Shown in pieces: positions 10,245 through 20,715 of a stretch of 64,000 bases of DNA. The notes beneath the pieces are model-generated. The model had not been told where the DNA came from. It worked only from the letters and a program-made list of their open reading frames with translations, and made no database searches. Each line of letters begins with the position of its first letter. Position 1 is the stretch's first letter. Position numbers and translations under genes: made by a program. Where the stretch lies: NCBI GenBank assembly GCA_022410635.1, contig JAJVDF010000249.1:1100829-1164828 (forward strand), given 5' to 3'. Source of the DNA: Tretioscincus oriximinensis (Eukaryota; Chordata; Lepidosauria; Squamata; Gymnophthalmidae).

Positions 10245-10632
10245 AGCCAGCCTCCATCTGCTTTTGGAGGGTTCCTGCCTGGAGATCGGGTCTGAGAAAG
10301 GAAGGGGAACATGGACAAATGTCCTGTCAACCTCACCACCTCCTCCTCAGCAGGCCCTCAAAGCAGGGAACCTCCAAAAGCACACGGAGGTCTGCCAGCC
10401 CTATCCACATGGAGCCTAGGCAGAATGCAGCCACTTGGTTTTTCCTATCCAGCCTAGGCTCTGTATGGATTGGGCCAGACAGCCCTCCATGTGCTTTTGG
10501 ATGTTTCCTGCTTTGGGGGGCTACTGAGGAGGAGGTGGGAAGATTGACAGGACGTCTGTCCATGCTCCCCTTCCTTTCTCAGACCCGATCTCCGGACAGG
10601 AACTCTCCAAAAGAGGGTAGAGGGCTGGCTGG
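10245..10632. repeat. Large inverted repeat, arms ~175 bp, loop ~32 bp
   Basis: The left arm (10245-10420) and right arm (10453-10632) are imperfect reverse complements. GGAGATCGGGTCTGAGAAAG on the left pairs with CTTTCTCAGACCCGATCTCC on the right, and both inner ends contain GCCTAGG. Confidence 0.85.
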
Positions 10633-10650
10633 ACAGGAAAAGGCTTCTTG

Positions 10651-10780
10651 TGACACACAGCCGGCTCTGCTACGTTGCTTTGGCTGTGCCCTCCTTCCAG
10701 CCAGCCTGCCAACCNGCTCTGTTGGGCTGGTTTGAAGGAGGGCACAGCCGTAGCAACGCAGCAGAGCCAGCAGTGTGTCA
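10651..10780. repeat. 130 bp inverted repeat
   Basis: It begins TGACACACAGC and ends GCAGTGTGTCA. Each arm carries GGCTGTGCCCTCCTT or its complement, and the centre is near 10715. It lies next to the larger inverted repeat inside the same F3 element. Confidence 0.85.
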
Positions 10781-10938
10781 TGAGAATTCAAGTATACGTG
10801 TGAAGAAGTATACGTGTGAACAGGACACGCCATTGTAAATTCCGGAATATAGCTTTGTGGTGTGACGGGATAGGCATTTGCTATATTCCGGAATATAAAT
10901 TTATTTCGGGTTTTAGCTGGTCGTGTGAATGTAGCCTT

Positions 10939-11538
10939 AGAAGAAGGTGGGTGGTTTGAAGTCTAAAACAATATTACAACTAACCATTGCTGAAGAGACC
11001 AAGGAAGTGAAACAAATTTGTTATAAGCAGGTTTGTTATTTAGAAAACTATTTAATTAGTGAAAGCCAACTTATTAAGGGCAGATTAGATCTGCAAATTC
11101 TTTGTATTTTATATGGATAGGTGGCATAATCCTAGAGTAATGTGAGCAAACTCTCTTTAATAGCATCCCAGAATGCTTCCAGAATCATGCTTACATGCTA
11201 AGGATCTGTAACCATAAATTTTAATAAATAACTATATTGTCACTGAAAAAAATCAAATAAAAATACAAGATTGGGAGTCCCTGTCTTATTGAGGCAGAGC
11301 CATCACATGTGCATGAAGATGTCATGATGATGTCAGTCATGCTGGATATCAGAAAGAACTCTTTGTTCATGTGAGATAGCTGAACTGAAATATAATAATG
11401 GTAGAGAATTTTCAGTAAGAGATCTTTTTTCCCATTCCATAAAAGTGTAGGAGATCCATGGTTCTAGTAGTTCACAAACTGTCTTAGATCCTGAAAAGAC
11501 AGAGAGAGAGAGAGGAAAGATTTTATAAATGCCAGTGG
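10939..11538. other. Unannotated interval
   Basis: AT-rich, with a short GA run (11501-11518). I see no gene or family repeat. Confidence 0.4.
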
Positions 11539-12161
11539 TAGGTTGACCAGATGACCCCTTTTTGGGTGTGTGTGTGTTGAAAATCCGGTTTTGGGGTGCT
11601 TCCCGGTTTTTGCTAAAAAAAAATAATATTGAAATTCCTGCCCAAGAAATCTGTGAATCATGTAAGAATTTTTTAGAGTGTGTGAGAATTTTTGGAGTGC
11701 ATCAGAATATTTTTTTTTTACAAAGGGGAGGGTGCCTTCAGGAGCTGCCCCTGGTTGCTAGAGACCCCTAGTGCAATGATTTTTTTTNNAAAAAAATCTT
11801 TTTTTAAGTGTGTGAAAATTGTTTGAAGTGCCTTCAGGAGCTGGTCCCAGTTGCCAGAACCCCCTAGTGGTGGTGCAGTGAATTATTTTTTNAAAAAAAT
11901 ATTATTTTTTTGAAGTGTGCGAGAAATTTTATTTTTTACTGAGGGGAGGGTACATTCAGGAGCTCGCCCCAGGNGCCAGAGCCACCTAGTGGTCGTGCTG
12001 TGATTTAAAAAAAAAATTCAAAAACATTTTTTTCAAAAATATTTTTTTCATTTTTTTTTCCTCAGCAAAACCTGGGGAAATGGCGACCGCCCCCCAGAGG
12101 GTGGAGTAGACACCCCAAAACCTGGTTTCTCCCTCAAAAAAGGGGNCATCTAGTCAGCCTA
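11539..12161. mobile_element. Long F1 variant (623 bp) with internal tandem modules, copy F
   Basis: The ends are standard F1 arms (TAGGTTGACCAGATGACC at left, TCAGCCTA at right). The centre, normally A/T only, holds about 400 bp with three copies of a module containing TTCAGGAGCT, then a CCAGTTGCCAGA-like block and CCTAGTGG, at about 11733, 11829 and 11956. A/T runs such as TTTTTTNAAAAAAA separate the copies. No long ORF. The flanks show no clear duplication. Confidence 0.75.
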
Positions 12162-12194
12162 TGTTAAATAAAACATTATTTGAATGCTATTTAA

Positions 12195-12274
12195 GTTGGC
12201 ATTACTGCTGCTGCTGTTGCTGCTGCCTATTACTACTACTACTATTACTACTACTACAACTACTACTACAAATG
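12195..12274 (+). repeat. CTG/TAC triplet repeats
   Basis: A short run of CTG-type triplets (12206-12228) passes into TAC/ACT triplets (12230-12274). It is an impure compound microsatellite. Confidence 0.85.
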
Positions 12275-12693
12275 NTTTCAACAAAGACAACAATGAACCA
12301 TTTACACCTTTTTTAGTAGGTGCCAGTATGTTAACAACCAATTCCATCTTTAAAAATGTATGGGATGAGTCCCATATGTTGAATAAAAACAGCTCAAATT
12401 TACAGGGTACTTGAAAGCAGGGTTTCTGAGGAAGAAGTACCCTAACAAGCAGACTAGGTGCAGAAGGAAAATACATAACATAAGAACATAAGAACAAAAG
12501 AAGAGCCATACTGGATCAGGCCACAGCCCATCAAGTCCAGCATTCTGTGTCACACAGAGGCCCACCAGATGCACCTGGGCAGTCCGAACAGAGGAAAGCA
12601 AAATATGNTGCNCCTGTTCATGACTCCCTACAAATGGTATTTCAGGAGTCCTGCCTGTTGCTCCATCCCAGAGGCAACATCCAGACATCCATC

Positions 12694-13617
12694 CTAGTAT
12701 CCATTTATACCTTTGGTGTCCATAAACCTGCCTAGTCCTGTCTTGAAACTATCCAAGCTGTTAGCTACCACTACATCTTCAGGAAGTAAATTCCACAGGC
12801 CGATGACCCTCTGGGTGAAAAAATACTTTCCTTTGTCTGTTCTCACTTTTCTACCCAACAGTTTTAAGGAGTGCCCTCTGGTCCTTGTGTTGTGTGATAG
12901 AGAAACCATTTTTTCTCTATTCACCCTGTCGATCCCATGCATCATTTTGTACACTTCAATCAGNTCACCCCTCAAACGTCTCCTTTCAAGGCTGAAGAGG
13001 CCCAAACGTTGCAGCCTTGCTTTGTAAGGGAGGTGCTCCAGACCCTTGATCATTTTTGTTGCCCTTTTCTGCACCTTCTCCAGTTCCAAAATATCTCTCT
13101 TGAGATGTGGTGACCAGAATTGAACACAGTATTCCAAATGTGGCCTCACCACAGATTTATAAAGAGGCAAAACAACATTTGCTGACTTGTTTTCAATTCC
13201 TTTCCTAATTATCCCCAACATGGAATTTGCCTTTTTTGCTGCTGCTGCACACTGGGTTGACATTTTCATTGAATTGTCCACTAACACCCCAAGATCCTTT
13301 TCTTGCTCGGTCACAGAAAGCTTGGTTCCCATCAGGTGGTAGGGGTATTTTGGGTTCTTTGCCCCAATATGCGTGACCTTGCACTTGCTGAAGTTGAAGT
13401 GCATTTGCCACTTTGATGCCCGCTCACCCAATTTCAATAAATCACTCTGGAGTGCCTTACAATCATTTTCAGTTTTCACTACCCTGAACAGTTTAGTGTC
13501 GTCAGCAAACTTGGCTACTTCACTATTTACCTCGGCATCCAGATCATTTATAAATATATTGAAAAGCAAGGGTCCCAGTACAGATCCCTGGGGTACCTCT
13601 TTCCACTCAGAGGACAT
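12694..13617 (-). pseudogene. CR1 reverse transcriptase, C-terminal 307 codons
   Basis: The open frame begins SSEWKEVPQGSVLGPLLFN and contains the catalytic motif FADD in FADDTKLF, followed by the thumb and C-terminal region (LGVLVDNSMKMS, HLEYCVQFWSPH, GLEHLPY). The frame is uninterrupted apart from one ambiguous residue, though it lacks the N-terminal half of the domain. Compared with the copy at 50319-50699 (SEWKEVRSGV) it lacks three residues before PQGSVLGP. It is catalytically incomplete, so I call it a pseudogene. Confidence 0.88.
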
Positions 13618-13837
13618 ACAAAGCTACACCACCACCAGGTCTCCCTTTCCTATCTTTTCTGTATAGTTTGTAACCTGGGATTTCTGTATCCCATTGGTTT
13701 TCTTCGTTCCACCAGGTTTCAGTTATGCCAATAATATCGACATTATTATCAATCACTAAGCATTCCAACTCCCCTATTTTTGCACGGAGGCTTCTGGCAT
13801 TTGCATACAGGCATTTATATGCCCTTCTCCTGTGCAT
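13607..13837 (-). pseudogene. CR1 apurinic-type endonuclease, N-terminal fragment
   Basis: The translation contains CLYANARSLRAKIGELECLV, then DIIGITETWW and PGGGVALYV. These are landmarks of the N-terminal endonuclease of CR1 ORF2, where the Glu in TETWW is a metal-binding position in the family. The frame stops right after the junction with the reverse transcriptase fragment, which is in a different frame. Confidence 0.85.
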
Positions 13838-13849
13838 AAGGTTTATTTA

Positions 13850-14555
13850 GAATATAACTTCAGGAGGTCAGTATCAGTTTAAATAAATAAAAGCTGGGAA
13901 CCTGTGCAAATCAAATGCATAACACAGTGTCCACTTCAAAATGTGTTTTGTTTAAAGTCCACACCGTAAAAACAAAGGCTGTATCTAGGCATTCTCTAAA
14001 ACCTAGGACATAATCCCAGGATACTAAGTCGAAGTTGTGGAATATCGATATGTCAGAAAAAAATCAATCCAAGGTTTTACCATTTAATGGGTATGGCATT
14101 TGCTTCTGGTTTTTTTTTCCTGATGAAAATACTGAATTCACAAACAGAGGTACAAAATCCACGTAAAATATTTGTGTATACACCCCAGAGATAGGCATTT
14201 GTACATTTTCAGTTATCTCATGATCAGAAGCAAGCAAATGAATGGAAAGAACCCTGACGTACTCCAGGATTTTGTATTACCACCTGGCAGAGACAACAAG
14301 AGGCGAATTCCCACAATTTCCCCTGTCTATCTATAAGCAGCTCCAAAGACTCCATCTTGGATTATTTTGACTTAGTAATATGCAGGTTTGGTTTGACAGG
14401 ATTTTTGAATCGCTCCTTTCCAGAAAAGCATACCAAGCTATGGGAACAAGAGAAGGGTGTTGTGTGTAATGTTTCAGAAAAATCCGGAAGGCTGCAACTG
14501 AGCACTCCAGATGAACATCCTAANTTAGATTACTACATGCAAACACTGAAGTAGA
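13850..14555. other. Unannotated interval
   Basis: No recognised repeat. A small frame at 14357-14554 has no family resemblance. Confidence 0.4.
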
Positions 14556-14558
14556 GCA

Positions 14559-14800
14559 CTTTATGGACACCAAGGGTATAAATGGGTACTAGGATGGGTG
14601 TCTGGATGTTGCCTCCGGGATGGAGCAACAGCAGAACTCCTGAAATACCATTTGCAGGGAGTCACGAACAGGTACATATTTTTCTTTCCTCTGTTCGGGC
14701 TGCCGAGGTGCATCTGGTGGGCCTCTGTGTGGGACAGAATGCTGGACTAGATGGGTTCTGGCCCGATCCAATATGGCTCTTCTTATGTTCTTATGTTCAT
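14559..14800 (+). mobile_element. CR1-A LINE 3' fragment
   Basis: Only the terminal ~240 bp is present, from TTTATGGACACCAAGGG to TTCTTATGTTCTTATGTTC. It is followed by a 111 bp segment shared with the CR1 copy near 23.7 kb. Confidence 0.88.
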
Positions 14801-14906
14801 ACCATGTCCATTAGGCTTCACCAGGGATTGACTTCCCAGTCTCTGTTAGAGACCAAATTTCAGGCCNTAGATTTCATCCAGAGTTTGGCAGTCCAGAAGT
14901 TTGGCA
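14796..14906 (+). repeat. 111 bp segment shared with 23951-24061
   Basis: Both copies begin TTCATACCAT and end CCAGAAGTTTGGCA, and both directly follow a CR1-A tail. The sequence downstream differs between the two sites. Confidence 0.85.
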
Positions 14907-15957
14907 AACTTTGCATAACTTTTTCTGTGCCCAGATAGTTTGATAGTAAAAAGTTTTTGTGATGTGTGGCTGTCCGTGCCTGTATGCACACACACACTCA
15001 CATAGATATACACTGTATATATATTCTGGAGCTGCAATGAAACAAGAGACTTCACTGATGTGTCCCTAATCCCCATTCATGCTAGAATCCAGCTAAGGCA
15101 CAGAGGCTGACACGCCTCCTTTGAAAGCGCTGTCTTGTTATGAATCATTCTCAGCTGGAGGCAGGAGAGACCATCAATGAACTCAACTCTGAAAGGAACC
15201 TTTGATGGTATGTGCTGAAAATGGCATGCATAATGCCCAAATTGGGCACTGGCGCACCAAGGGACATTGCCCTAGTCCTTATGGATCTGTCAGAAGTTTG
15301 CAGAGCCTCCCCACATTCCACCCAGGAGTGGAGTTGCAATACAATTCTTTTCTGTCTTTCCCTTTCTCTGTGTTCCCAGTGCAGCACCAATGATGAATAA
15401 TTTACCAGCACAATGACAAGAGAAATGTCACGAAGCTCATCCTTCATAAGCTTGTCACATGGACAGGAGGCTTCAATGCCATTATTCGTGTGCAGAGAAA
15501 TGAACTCTGAGACATCACAGAGGTATTTCAGCTTCATCCGTAAATGGCACCAAGGGGACAGGTTGTCTGTTGTATGGTGCCAGAGTAGTGGCACAGAGAA
15601 AGGAAGCTGTGGGAAGCCTCAATGACAGCTTCTACCTAATGTCAATAACCTACNTACAGTGCCCTTAAAAGTGAGGCATCTGGCCATTGGAACGGTGAAT
15701 GAAAATGGCAAGATTCCTATGTTGTGTATAAATCTGGTTTGGTATGCCTTATTTGCTGGTTTTTATTTTATTATTTTCTATTGGAAAATTGGTAGAACGC
15801 AAAACTTCCCATCAAATGTTAAAGCTTTCCTTTCAAGTGGGTATGGATACTATTAAAGATGAAAGATGTGCCTTGTTAGACAAAAAGACGTAGCAACGTT
15901 GGACTTCTTAGACCCACTTATTCCTTTTTTAACACAATGTTAAGATGGAATCTTTGC
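14907..15957. other. Unannotated interval with one 147-codon frame of unknown meaning
   Basis: There is a CA-type run near 14980-15000. A minus-strand frame at 15151-15594 (147 codons, starting MPLLWHHTTD) is long for random sequence of this composition. I recognise no domain, signal peptide or paralogue. Overlapping plus-strand frames of 60-70 codons show that the region is simply poor in stops. Confidence 0.35.
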
Positions 15958-16674
15958 GATGGAATTTGTGATGGCAAATTCCATCTTGGGGATAATTAGG
16001 AAAGGAATCGAAAACAAGTCAGCAAATATTGCTTTGCCTCTTTATAAATTTGGAATACTGTGTTCAATTCTGGTCACCACATCTCAAGAGGGACATTTTG
16101 GAATTGGAGAAGGTGCAGAAAAGGGCAACAAAAATGATCAAGGGACTGGAGCACCTCCCTTACGAAGTTAGGCTGCAATGTCTGAGCCTCTTCAGCCTTG
16201 AAAGGCGACGTCTGAGAGGTGATCTGATTGAAGTGTACAAAATCATGCATGGGATAGACAGGGTGAATAGAGAAAAAATGTTTTCTCTCTCCCACAACAC
16301 TAGGACCAGGGGGCACTCCTTAAAACTGTTGGGTATAAAAGCGAGGACAGACAAAGGAAAGTATTTTTTCACCCAGAGGGTCATCAACCTGTGGAATTTA
16401 CTTCCTGAAGTGGTGTAGCTAACTGCTTCGATAGTTTCAAGACAGGACTAGACAGGTTTATGGACACCAAAGGTATAAATGGATACTAGGATGGACGTCT
16501 GGATGTTGCCTCCGGGATGGAGCTACAGGCAGGACTGCTGAAATACCATTTGCAGGGAGTCATGAACATGTTCAGACTGCCCAGGTGGATCTGGTGGGCC
16601 TCTGTGTGACACAGAATACTGGACTTGATGGGCTGTGGCCTGTTCCAGTATGGCTCTTCTTATGTTCTTATGTA
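15958..16674 (+). mobile_element. CR1-A LINE 3' part
   Basis: This starts within the reverse transcriptase C-terminal region (ANSILGIIRKGIENKSAN), shows a frameshift near 16050-16060, and continues with LEYCVQFWSPHLKRDILELE and GLEHLPYEV to the 3' UTR and a TTCTTATGTTCTTATG tail. The 3' UTR has a small deletion after 16565 relative to other copies. Confidence 0.88.
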
Positions 16675-17460
16675 CTGTTGTTGCAATTATTTCCCTTCCT
16701 ATATAATGAAATCTCAGTGTAAGTTATAACAATTGAAAACTGCTATCCTATTTTCTAAAAAACTACTTTCAAATTTTATATTTTTTACTAATATAGCAAA
16801 GGAGGAGGAGGAGAATTCTTGGAAGAATAAAATGCCTTATTATTTAATTGGTCTAATGGAATAATATGTCCATTAGAATTAAGAATGAAATATTTGTTTA
16901 CAGGTATTTGGAATTCATTATTAAGTAATACAACTGATATAGCTAAATAATTACTATGACTCCTTTTCACTTTCTTAACTACCCTAGTAAAATAATAACA
17001 ACTATCACTGATTTTTCTTTGTCATATGTAAAATACTTTGATCCATATATAATTTTAAAATTATTTTACTTAATATAAATTAATGAGTAGAGATGCATTT
17101 ACTTCAAGTGTATAATTTGACATAATTGATTGCAGTTGTTATTTACCTTTATTTTTGTATGACTCATAAAATACAAATAAAATTGCATAAGTAAAAAACT
17201 ATTGTACAGTAAATGACAAACCCTCTCTTACAGAGAACTTTATAAATTATTTAAGCATTTTTTTACTACAAAAAGATGCAACCATTTCTAAAAAGTCTTT
17301 AAAGGCCCTTTTTATATCTGATAGCTTACAAAAATATGTGAGCAATCAGTGGCATTGTAAGGGGTTTCATGACCCAATGCGCCCTAAGATGCATAATTTA
17401 AATTTTGAAATATTATTTTGTTTTGAAATTTGTGTGGTAAATGACAAAATGCATTTTTGT
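16675..17460. other. Unannotated, very AT-rich interval
   Basis: No gene or recognised repeat. Confidence 0.4.
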
Positions 17461-17630
17461 ATATTTTAGATAGGTAGATATATAAATAGATAGATTGAAA
17501 GATGCTCAACATGGGCTCTATTTATATCTATCTATTTTCAATCAATCTATATTTCAATCAGTCAATCTATCAATCTATCTATCTATATCTAGATAGATAG
17601 ATATAGATAGATACATACATACATAGAAAC
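17461..17630. repeat. Compound GATA/TCTA microsatellite with inverted arms
   Basis: GATA-type repeats (17467-17495) are followed by TCTA-type repeats (17518-17590), then GATA and TACA repeats. The two orientations can pair with each other. Confidence 0.85.
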
Positions 17631-17672
17631 TGTAGTTTAAACTTGTTTGATGCTTTTTGAGGTTTTGATTCT

Positions 17673-18115
17673 ATGCTAAGGAATCCGTCTCTCACCTGGG
17701 AGATGGGGTTTGGAGGCCCTGTGTCGCACGTGGGGAGGGTTGAGCACCTTCCACTAGTCTGTAGATTTAGCCAACCCAGCTATTCAAAAACATGAGTTGC
17801 AAGAAATTGCAACTGACTGCAAGTAGATAAATGGGAACCACCACAGCCTGTTGGGGAAGATAAAATATCACCCTTCAGTAAAAGATAGGCTGNTCAGATG
17901 ACCTCTTTTGGGGGGGGGGGTTGAAACCCCATTTTGGGGGTGCCTTCCAGGTTCTCTGATGAAAAAAAACCCAAAAAAACTGCAAAAAAAATCTTTTTTT
18001 TATTTTTTTCCCCTCAGAAACAAATGGGAGCCCCCCCAAAAACCAGGTTTTCAAACCCCCCCAAAAGGGGTCATCTGGTCAGCGTAGGCCACAAAAATAC
18101 CCTTGTAACCGCTTT
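17673..18115 (+). mobile_element. tRNA-headed SINE interrupted by F1 copy G
   Basis: The head is truncated (starts GCTAAGGAATCCGTCTC). The body runs to CCCTTCAGTAAAAGA at 17884 and resumes after the F1 insertion with CAAAAATACCCTTGTAACCG (about 18090-18110). The SINE is therefore older than this F1 insertion. The B-box region is diverged (GGGTTTGGAGGCCC). Confidence 0.8.
17885..18086. mobile_element. F1 foldback element, copy G, nested in a SINE
   Basis: Complete arms, with the 'CAGAAA' subtype inner ends. It splits a SINE body. No clear direct repeat remains at its borders. Confidence 0.82.
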
Positions 18116-18365
18116 TATTCATTCCTTGTTATAAATCTTTTACTGACTTTCACATGCCACAGCGATGCTATTGTGAATCATAAATCCTTCCATGCTGCCA
18201 CTCTCGGTGGAATCTACCTCTGTACAGACTTAAAAGCTGCTTGAAAAAGTTGTGCAGTACATTTCACGCTTTCTTAATGTCACTGTTCCTTTCGAAAGAA
18301 TATGAAAAGTCATATTTTATAGCTTGTGCCTGGGTTTTCTCACACTTTATTATTTCTCAATTAGA

Positions 18366-18515
18366 AGGAGAAGAATGACGATCCCGCTTTTCACACCTAA
18401 GGGACTCAAAATGGCTCACAAGCTTATTATTTTTCATTCTGCCTTCCCCACCACAATGGTCCCCATTTATCTAATTGCAATTTCTTGCTTTTGAATAGCT
18501 GGGTTAGCTTCCAAC
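18366..18515 (-). mobile_element. Old tRNA-headed SINE fragment
   Basis: Reverse-strand matches to the SINE 3' half: CCGCTTTTCACACCTAAGGG, CCTTCCCCACCAC.ATGGT, and GCAATTTCTTGCTTTTGAAT. It is more diverged than the other copies. Confidence 0.65.
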
Positions 18516-18662
18516 TCAGTATCTCTCCTTAAACACCAGGGCTCCTCGTTGCTGTAACATGGTGTCTCTCTTGGGCCTCCCTTTAAGAAAACCTGAAAAA
18601 TACATCCCCCCCTTCCAGGGTTCACACGGCACATTGGTATCTAAAGCATAGTTCTCTGCATA

Positions 18663-18958
18663 GGTAGGTAGTAGTAGCTAACAGCTTGGATAGTTTCAAG
18701 AAAGGTCTAGACATGTTTATGGACACCAAGGGTATAAATGGATACTAGGATGGATGTCTAGATGTTGCCTCTGCGATGGAGAAACAGGCAGGACTCCTGA
18801 GATACCATTTGCAGGGAGTCATGAAAGGTGCATATTTTGCTTTCCTCTGTTCNGACTGCCTAGGTNCATCTGGTGGGCCTCTGTGTGGGACAGAATACGG
18901 GACTAGATGTGCTGTGGTCTGATCAAGTATGGCTCTTCTTATGTTCTTATGTTCTTAG
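18663..18958 (+). mobile_element. CR1-A LINE 3' fragment
   Basis: It starts in the last ORF2 codons (GTAGCTAACAGCTTGG) and runs to TTCTTATGTTCTTATGTTCTTAG. Confidence 0.88.
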
Positions 18959-19540
18959 TTCAGCATCTCTTTTACATTTTTTACATGTTCCATTTATTTC
19001 TGTTAGAGATGTGCATGGACAGTTGAATAGTGATTAGATTTGAATTCAAATATTTTCAAACAAGGGCAATTGGTGACTGAAACCAAATGTCCCCCCCCCC
19101 TTTGCCTTTTAAATTACATTTTAGTTCAGATGTGTGAAACTCTACTTTCAACTAGCATGGGTGTTCCAGATCAGGGAAGCCCTGAACAGGGACAACAATA
19201 AGCCAGTGGGATCTTGTCCAAACTATGGAGATGTCAATAAGTCATATTTCCATCTTTGAGAATACTGGGGAACCAATTTCACGGTGAATCAATGTGCATT
19301 CTCAAAATGAGTTCCCCAGAGGTTCGGAGACTAGGCTAGCCCCACAATTCATATCCCCATTCAGGATATTTAGCAACATCATGGAGAAATCATCCCATTT
19401 GTTCACGGTGAATCAGCCACCCACTCGTTAAAAAACGCCTTTTGCTCAGCTTTTTTTGTTTGCTCATTTTTTTCCGACTTCTTCATAATCTGAAAGAAAG
19501 CTTCAGTGGAACCTTCCTTGCATCATCAACATGCTAAATC
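18959..19540. other. Unannotated interval with GGTGAATCA motifs
   Basis: CACGGTGAATCA occurs at 19279 and 19405 in the same orientation. GTGAATCAG recurs near 19860. These may bound a further unresolved repeat. No coding signal. Confidence 0.35.
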
Positions 19541-19770
19541 TCGCGAGACTTTGACTCTTGCTGTAAAAAGCTCATTGGCTCTCTGCCCTCATAGAATACT
19601 GGGAATTGTAGAAAGGCAAACACAGCAATGGCTCCAGAGGCTTCTGATGTCACAAGAATACTAGGAAATGTAGCAAGGATAGAGGGAATTGCAAGGAAGA
19701 TTGGAGACGGGTATAGATGTACTTGCAACTGTGTTGTTTTGGTTTTAAAAGAAATAGCGGGTTTTAAACT
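19541..19770 (-). repeat. Dispersed repeat related to F5
   Basis: In reverse it reads ACAATTCCCAGTATTCTATG and AGAGCCAATGAGCTTTTTAC, parallel to a block in F5 at 28150-28290. The other side (19634-19735, with TTCTGATGTCACAAGAAT and TATAGATGTACTTGCAACTG) recurs at 48150-48245. Confidence 0.5.
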
Positions 19771-20167
19771 TGTAGTGAACAAGGAGCCCATATTGAGCAC
19801 TTGTCTAGATCAGTGCCATCATGTAGATTTCAGTGGTCCAGACCATGCCTTTCCATAGCGTGAATCAGTGTATCTGGCTGGTCCAGATTCACTTATTCAG
19901 ACCAAGGCCTTTATCAAATCCAAGTACCATATCTCCCTAAAAAACTTGAACTCTCATGTTAACAGAAAATGTTAACTGAAAGTGAAATCTACTGATTTGT
20001 GGAGTGTAAGCCACAGGGGTTCAAAGAAGTCAACAAACAGTAGATAATGCAGTCTTCAATAAGTGAAACAAAGCTGTTAGTACATCTGAAGAGNGGTTCA
20101 TAACATTTATAACATAGCATGACTGGTAAAATTAATGTTCCTTTCTTTGCTGCTTATTCCAACAAAT
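19771..20167. other. Unannotated interval
   Basis: No recognised feature apart from a GTGAATCAG motif near 19860. Confidence 0.4.
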
Positions 20168-20208
20168 GTATTTAGAATCACTGAATTGGAAGGGACCTCC
20201 AGGATCAT
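20168..20208 (-). mobile_element. CR1-B terminal fragment
   Basis: TAGAATCACTGAATTGGAAGG followed by GACCTCCAGGATCAT is the 3' end of the second CR1 family in reverse orientation. Confidence 0.65.
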
Positions 20209-20305
20209 ACACTATTTCCCACATCTATTTCTGTTTGTTGTTTCATAACTACTTGCAATGTTTTGTAAACTCTTATAAGATTCACAGGATCCATAAAGTG
20301 CCAAA

Positions 20306-20612
20306 CAAGAAGAAGAACTGGGTTCTTATACCCTGCTTTTCTCACATTTCAAAGGGACGCAAAGCGGCTTACAAGGGTATTTTTGCCTGAAGGCTGACAT
20401 TCTATCTTCCCCACAAGGCTGTGGTGGTTCCCATGTATCTACTTGCAGTCAGTTGCAATTTCTTGCAATTCTTGCTTTTGATTAGCTGAGTTGGCTAGAG
20501 CTACAGGCTAGTAGAAGGTGCTCACCCCTCCCTCCGTCCGACACAGGGCTTCGAAACCCCATCTCCCTNACAAGAGACGAATTCCTAAGTGACTGAGCCA
20601 TTCGCTCCTGAA
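20306..20612 (-). mobile_element. tRNA-headed SINE
   Basis: A full-length reverse copy. The AAGAAGAAGAAC tail is at 20306-20318 and the head, with GCTTCGAAACCCC (B box) and GACTGAGCCATTC (A box), is at the right. Confidence 0.85.
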
Positions 20613-20715
20613 TTGAACTGACAATATCAGTTTACTCCTGGCATATAATAAGAGTGATTCTAAGTAAAGGATGCACAAACTCATTTGTCTGGAAACAATA
20701 CACAATAATTGCTGT

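Larger units (their letters stand above)
9957..10938 (+). mobile_element. Expanded F3 element carrying two large hairpins
   Basis: The left end GGGTGCGTTCACACGAC and the right end GGTCGTGTGAATGTAGCC form terminal inverted repeats. The blocks AATAAACTATTGCTGGGAT (left) and TTCCGGAATATA (twice, near the right end) are F3 hallmarks. The middle, about 10100-10790, is GC-rich and absent from the 350 bp F3 copy at 4941. It contains the inverted repeats annotated at 10245 and 10651. Open frames on both strands here mirror each other because of those inverted repeats and are not genes. It abuts the reverse copy at 9561-9954. Confidence 0.55.
12476..13840 (-). mobile_element. CR1-A LINE with large internal deletion
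   Basis: On the minus strand the element reads from the start of the endonuclease (13837) to the 3' UTR and the TTCTTATG-type tail (near 12476). The endonuclease start is joined at about 13612-13618 directly to the middle of the reverse transcriptase, so the rest of the endonuclease and the N-terminal half of the reverse transcriptase, probably well over 1 kb, are missing. It is the best preserved CR1 reverse transcriptase end in the window. Confidence 0.88.

Noticed and set aside
10076..10781. Overlapping frames on both strands with similar protein words
   Set aside because: The similarity is caused by the large inverted repeats in the expanded F3 element. No domain is present.
17461..17630. 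Regulatory GATA-factor cluster
   Set aside because: The GATA motifs are a simple microsatellite. Nothing supports regulatory function.
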